Part shown: positions 60,710 to 64,000 of the stretch, in pieces
How the letters are laid out: each line of letters opens with the position of its first letter
Position numbering within the stretch: the first letter of the stretch is position 1
Translations under genes and position numbers: made by a program
Assembly (NCBI RefSeq): GCF_024137025.1
Contig: NZ_JAMYJR010000031.1
Coordinates: 62,001 to 126,000, forward strand
DNA length: 64,000 bases
Source: Paractinoplanes aksuensis
GTDB taxonomy: Bacteria; Actinomycetota; Actinomycetes; Mycobacteriales; Micromonosporaceae
Direction: 5' to 3'
Notes under the pieces: model-generated
What the model saw: the letters and a program-made list of their open reading frames with translations, nothing else
Told to the model about the DNA's origin: nothing
Database searches by the model: none

Positions 60710-63700
60710 CCGGACCCGTTCCGCACGGTCATCCCCGGGCGGATGCCGACACGCAGGGCAGGCAGAGTAACGGAGTGCGCTCGAACCACTACTCCTCGTC
60801 AGATTCCGCGGACGAGGCGGCCGAGGAGTTCGTGGCCGCGCCGGGGCACGGCGCAGTCGGGGTCTTCCAGTCGCCCCAGCCGCTGCGCCCACGGGGCACG
60901 GCCGTGGACACGACGCTCGACATCGATTCGCCGTTCCTCGATCTCTTCGGTGGGGCCGCGCCGCCGTCGCCGGTCGCCGCGCCTCCGCCGATCGAGCCGC
61001 CGGCGGCCGATCCGGAGCTCGACTTCGATTTCGGGTTCGACTTCGACGACCCGGCCCCGCCGCCCGCGCCGAAGACCCTTCCCACCCCCGAGCCCGTACG
61101 ACCTGATCCGGTCGAGCCGCGGCCCGTGTCCCCGGCCCCGGTCGCGGCGGCCGGGCCGCCCGTGGCGTTGCCGCCGGCCGAGCCGCCCGTGGCTCTTCCG
61201 CCGGCTGCCGAGCGTCCCGTCTCGGCCCCACCGGTCGCCTCTGCGCCACCGGCCGCATCTGCGGCGCCGCCGGTCGCCTCGGCCCCGCCGCCGGCGATGC
61301 CGCCGGCCCGTCTTCCGGACGAGCCGGATGGTCCATGGGGCGCGCCCGAGCCGGGTGCGCCGTACAGCCGGGCGCCGATCGGGCCCAAGGCCGACTACTT
61401 CCAGGACTCGAGTGCCACCGGCGCCACCAGCCCCGAAGCCGACTTCGACGAGTGGCCCGACTTCGACAACTGGCCGCCGACGCCGACCACCGAGCCCGTC
61501 ACGGCGCCCCCGGTGTCGACGCCGCCGCTGTGGCAGAACGTGGGCGGCGCCGCGCCGGCTCCGCCCCAAGCTGGGCCCGTGGAGGCGTACGCCCCGCAAG
61601 CTCCGCCGGCTGAGCCGCCGCTGCCCGTGCCGGCCACCGACCGGGCGCCGGCCAAGCGCAAGGAGAAATCCCCGGCCAAGCGCAAGAAAGAGCCCAGGAA
61701 CCTCCCGGTCCGGCAGCCCAAGACGTCGGCGCTGCGGCCGCACAAGCTGAAGTTCAACGACCGTGACCCGGTCATGGAGCTGGAGATCAGCGAGATCGCC
61801 GGCCACCTGACCTTCACCCAGAGCACGGTCACGGCCTGGTACTACCTGCCCGAGGTGCGCTGGGCGTTCCGGCCCGACGCCGAGCGCGAGGCCCTGCTCA
61901 GCGCGATCTCCGAGCAGTACGCGGGCCTGGCCGGCTTCCGGCTGCACCTGCGGCGGACCAACCGGCCGTTCCCGGCCGACGAGTGGGCCCGTACGGTCGA
62001 TTCGTTCACGGCGAAGCCGTTGCCCGACGTGCGGGGCGGAACCTCCTGGTCGGACCATCTCGTGGCGGCCCAGCGGCACCTGCTCTCGGTGAACCACGCC
62101 GAGGGACAGACGTACCTGGGGGTGACCTTCGCCCGGCGCTCGCTGGGTGACACGTTCTCGGAACGGGTCCTGCGGATCTTCGGGCGCGGCACCTCGGACG
62201 GCGAGCGGCGCAAGCTCAACCGCGCGGTCGAGCAGTTCGACGAGGTGCTGAACGCGTTCGGCATGCGCGGCCGCCGGGTCACTCCGCAAGAGCTGGAATG
62301 GCTGCTGTTCCGTTCCGTGGCGCTGTGCATGGCCCCGCCCGGGCCGCTCTCACCGGTCACGAACGGGCAGTGGGACACCGGCGACCTGCTGGCCCTGACC
62401 GAGCAGGTCGAGCGCTACCGCACCCCGTACGGTTCGACCGTGAAGCTCGTCAACCGGATGACCGGGGAGGAACGGCACGTCGCCGTGCTCTCCGTCGGCC
62501 GGATGGAGCCACTCGAGATCCCCGAGAAGCACGAGCCGTGGATGCACTTCCACGAGCGGCTGCCCTGGCCCATGGAGCTCTCGTCGCGGCTCGACATCCT
62601 CGGCTCGGGCAGCTCGTTCAAGAATCTGGAGCATCGACTCCGGATGATTCGCTCGCAGCAGCTCGACTACGCCGAGCACGGCATCGACGCCCCGCCCGAA
62701 CTGGAACGCCTGGCCAAGCGCGCGCTGGTGATCGGCGACGAGATGACCACCGGCCTGCCGGTCGAATCGGCCCGCGCCCACGGCTGGCACCGTATCGCGG
62801 TCGGCGGCGCCACCCGCGAGGAATGCCTGGAACGGGCGCGCCGCCTGATCCAGCTCTACTCGCGAGAGCTGCGCATCTCGCTGCAGCACCCCAAGAACCA
62901 GGACCAGCTGGCCCGCGAGTTCATCCCGGGCGAGCCGATCGCCAACACCGGATACGTGCGCCGCATGCCGGTCAAGCTGCTGGCGGCGGCCCTGCCCCAG
63001 GCGGCCTCCACGGTCGGCGACCGCCGGGGCGACCTGATCGGGCGCACGGCGGGCACCTGCCGCCGGCCGGTCTTCCTCGACCTGCACTTCCCCATGGAGG
63101 TGCGCGAGCGCTCCGGCCTCGGCGTCTTCGTGGCCGAGCCCGGCGGTGGCAAGTCGACGCTGATGGGCGCGCTGGGCTACCTCAACGCGCGCCGGGGTGT
63201 GCAGGTGACCCTGCTCGACCCGTCCGGACCGCTGGCCCGGCTGTGCCAGATGCCGGAACTGCGGCCGTACTCCCGGGTCTTGAATCTCACCGGCTCGGAA
63301 CAGGGCACGCTGGCGCCGTACGCGCTGATTCCCACCCCCGTACGCTCCGAGTTCGCCACCGGCCCGGCCGGTGACCGCGAGTACGAGATCGCGGTCTCCA
63401 ACGCCCGCGCCGAACGCCGCATGCTGGTGCAGGACATCTGCTCGATGCTGGTGCCGCCCCAGGTGGCCAAGGAAGCGTCCACGGCGACGTTGCTGCGGCA
63501 CGCGGTGCGCCAGGTGCCGGCCGAAGAGACGTCCACCCTGGACGACGTCGTCCGCACCCTGCAGGGCCTGGACGACGACGAGGGCCGCGAACTGGCCAAC
63601 CTGCTGCTCGACACGGCCGAGATGCCGCTCGCGCTGCTGTTCTTCGGCTCGCCGCCGCAACACCTGCTCGGCGCGGACGCGGCCCTGACGGTCATCACGA

Positions 63701-64000
63701 TGGCCGGGCTGCGACTGCCCGACCTGAAGATCGAGCGCGAGTACTGGTCGGCGGAAGAGTCGCTGGCCCTGCCGATGCTGCACACAGCCCACCGGCTGGC
63801 GGTGAGGCGCTGCTACGGCGGCTCGATGAGCTCACGCAAAATGGTCGGGCTCGACGAGGCCCACTTCATGGAGGGCTGGCGCTCCGGGCGGTCGTTCCTC
63901 GTCCGCCTGGCCCGCGACTCCCGCAAATGGAACCTCGCGGCCCTGGTGGCGTCGCAGAACCCGCGCGACATCCTCGGCCTCGACGTGCAAAACCTCGTGT
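60706..64000 (+). CDS. VirB4-like T4SS ATPase with long Pro-rich N-terminus (cut at edge)
   Basis: At least 1,098 codons, running off the right edge. Residues 1-330 are disordered, Pro/Ala/Asp-rich (runs of PPAE/PPVA), with a basic stretch KRKEKSPAKRKK near 320-330. From about 345 a VirB4/TraC-type domain begins. Walker A is EPGGGKST at 811-818 and Walker B is VGLDEAHF near 1046-1053. It likely energises assembly or transport of a type IV system. ATG 60706 with GGAG 8 bp upstream. Whether the system does conjugation or protein export cannot be seen. Confidence 0.85.
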   Translation, partial: MTGPVPHGHPRADADTQGRQSNGVRSNHYSSSDSADEAAEEFVAAPGHGAVGVFQSPQPLRPRGTAVDTTLDIDSPFLDLFGGAAPPSPVAAPPPIEPPAADPELDFDFGFDFDDPAPPPAPKTLPTPEPVRPDPVEPRPVSPAPVAAAGPPVALPPAEPPVALPPAAERPVSAPPVASAPPAASAAPPVASAPPPAMPPARLPDEPDGPWGAPEPGAPYSRAPIGPKADYFQDSSATGATSPEADFDEWPDFDNWPPTPTTEPVTAPPVSTPPLWQNVGGAAPAPPQAGPVEAYAPQAPPAEPPLPVPATDRAPAKRKEKSPAKRKKEPRNLPVRQPKTSALRPHKLKFNDRDPVMELEISEIAGHLTFTQSTVTAWYYLPEVRWAFRPDAEREALLSAISEQYAGLAGFRLHLRRTNRPFPADEWARTVDSFTAKPLPDVRGGTSWSDHLVAAQRHLLSVNHAEGQTYLGVTFARRSLGDTFSERVLRIFGRGTSDGERRKLNRAVEQFDEVLNAFGMRGRRVTPQELEWLLFRSVALCMAPPGPLSPVTNGQWDTGDLLALTEQVERYRTPYGSTVKLVNRMTGEERHVAVLSVGRMEPLEIPEKHEPWMHFHERLPWPMELSSRLDILGSGSSFKNLEHRLRMIRSQQLDYAEHGIDAPPELERLAKRALVIGDEMTTGLPVESARAHGWHRIAVGGATREECLERARRLIQLYSRELRISLQHPKNQDQLAREFIPGEPIANTGYVRRMPVKLLAAALPQAASTVGDRRGDLIGRTAGTCRRPVFLDLHFPMEVRERSGLGVFVAEPGGGKSTLMGALGYLNARRGVQVTLLDPSGPLARLCQMPELRPYSRVLNLTGSEQGTLAPYALIPTPVRSEFATGPAGDREYEIAVSNARAERRMLVQDICSMLVPPQVAKEASTATLLRHAVRQVPAEETSTLDDVVRTLQGLDDDEGRELANLLLDTAEMPLALLFFGSPPQHLLGADAALTVITMAGLRLPDLKIEREYWSAEESLALPMLHTAHRLAVRRCYGGSMSSRKMVGLDEAHFMEGWRSGRSFLVRLARDSRKWNLAALVASQNPRDILGLDVQNLV

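Overview
The window is a high-GC actinobacterial chromosome segment, most likely from the Micromonosporaceae (Actinoplanes or a close relative). The base composition, frequent GTG/TTG starts and many 4-bp start/stop overlaps fit this. So do actinobacterial marker genes (lsr2, carD, disA, a septum-formation lipoprotein) and a type III polyketide synthase / UbiA cluster like one described from Actinoplanes missouriensis. The genus call is inference. I saw no rRNA, tRNA, CRISPR array or insertion sequence.

The backbone follows a gene order I recall from Mycobacterium tuberculosis (about Rv3581c to Rv3608c): ispF-ispD-carD, a lipoprotein-radA-disA, mutY, clpC-lsr2-lysS-coaX, panD-panC-DUF2520, DUF3180-folK-folB-folP. 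Lineage-specific blocks are inserted at its joints.

Layout. 1-2899: homogentisate catabolism (fumarylacetoacetase, an unknown coupled protein, homogentisate dioxygenase). 2896-5311: a membrane protein and a TetR regulator divergent from a short-chain dehydrogenase, with three operator-like sites between them. 5394-13406: a chitosan regulon, with a secreted GH46 chitosanase divergent from a ROK repressor, ABC sugar transporter, GH4 enzyme and glucosamine-type kinase, matching the Streptomyces csnR-K locus. 13408-16855: TPR protein, ispF, ispD, carD. 17191-22399: thioredoxin-like membrane protein and a type III PKS / flavoprotein / methyltransferase / UbiA cluster. 22489-25940: lipoprotein, radA, disA. 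26165-30581: membrane proteins, a P-loop protein, a 2H phosphoesterase, peptide deformylase, ACT protein. 30603-31499: mutY. 31647-35524: secreted GH51 and GH43 arabinan enzymes. 35525-36069: a hairpin- and repeat-rich convergent gap. 36070-47478: clpC, lsr2, lysS, coaX, nadC, nadB, septum-formation lipoprotein, panD, panC, DUF2520 protein. 47598-49708: a MidA-type methyltransferase overlapping a stand-alone nuoD. 49754-57279: Pro-rich repeat protein, a quaternary-amine ABC transporter whose binding protein looks circularly permuted, and membrane proteins. 57414-59717: DUF3180, folK, folB, folP. 59751-64000: start of a type IV secretion-like operon (VirB2-, VirB3- and VirB4-like), open at the right edge.

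Functional themes are polymer degradation (chitosan, arabinan), cofactor synthesis (pantothenate/CoA, NAD, folate, isoprenoid precursors), genome maintenance and stress (radA, disA, mutY, clpC, lsr2, carD), and accessory modules. The most interesting points are the PKS cluster wedged between carD and the radA block, the permuted substrate-binding protein, the MidA/NuoD pair, a 26-bp palindrome that pairs a Shine-Dalgarno with a perfect anti-Shine-Dalgarno, two clusters of DnaA boxes, and the VirB2/3/4-like operon with its structured leader and 13-codon bridging ORF.
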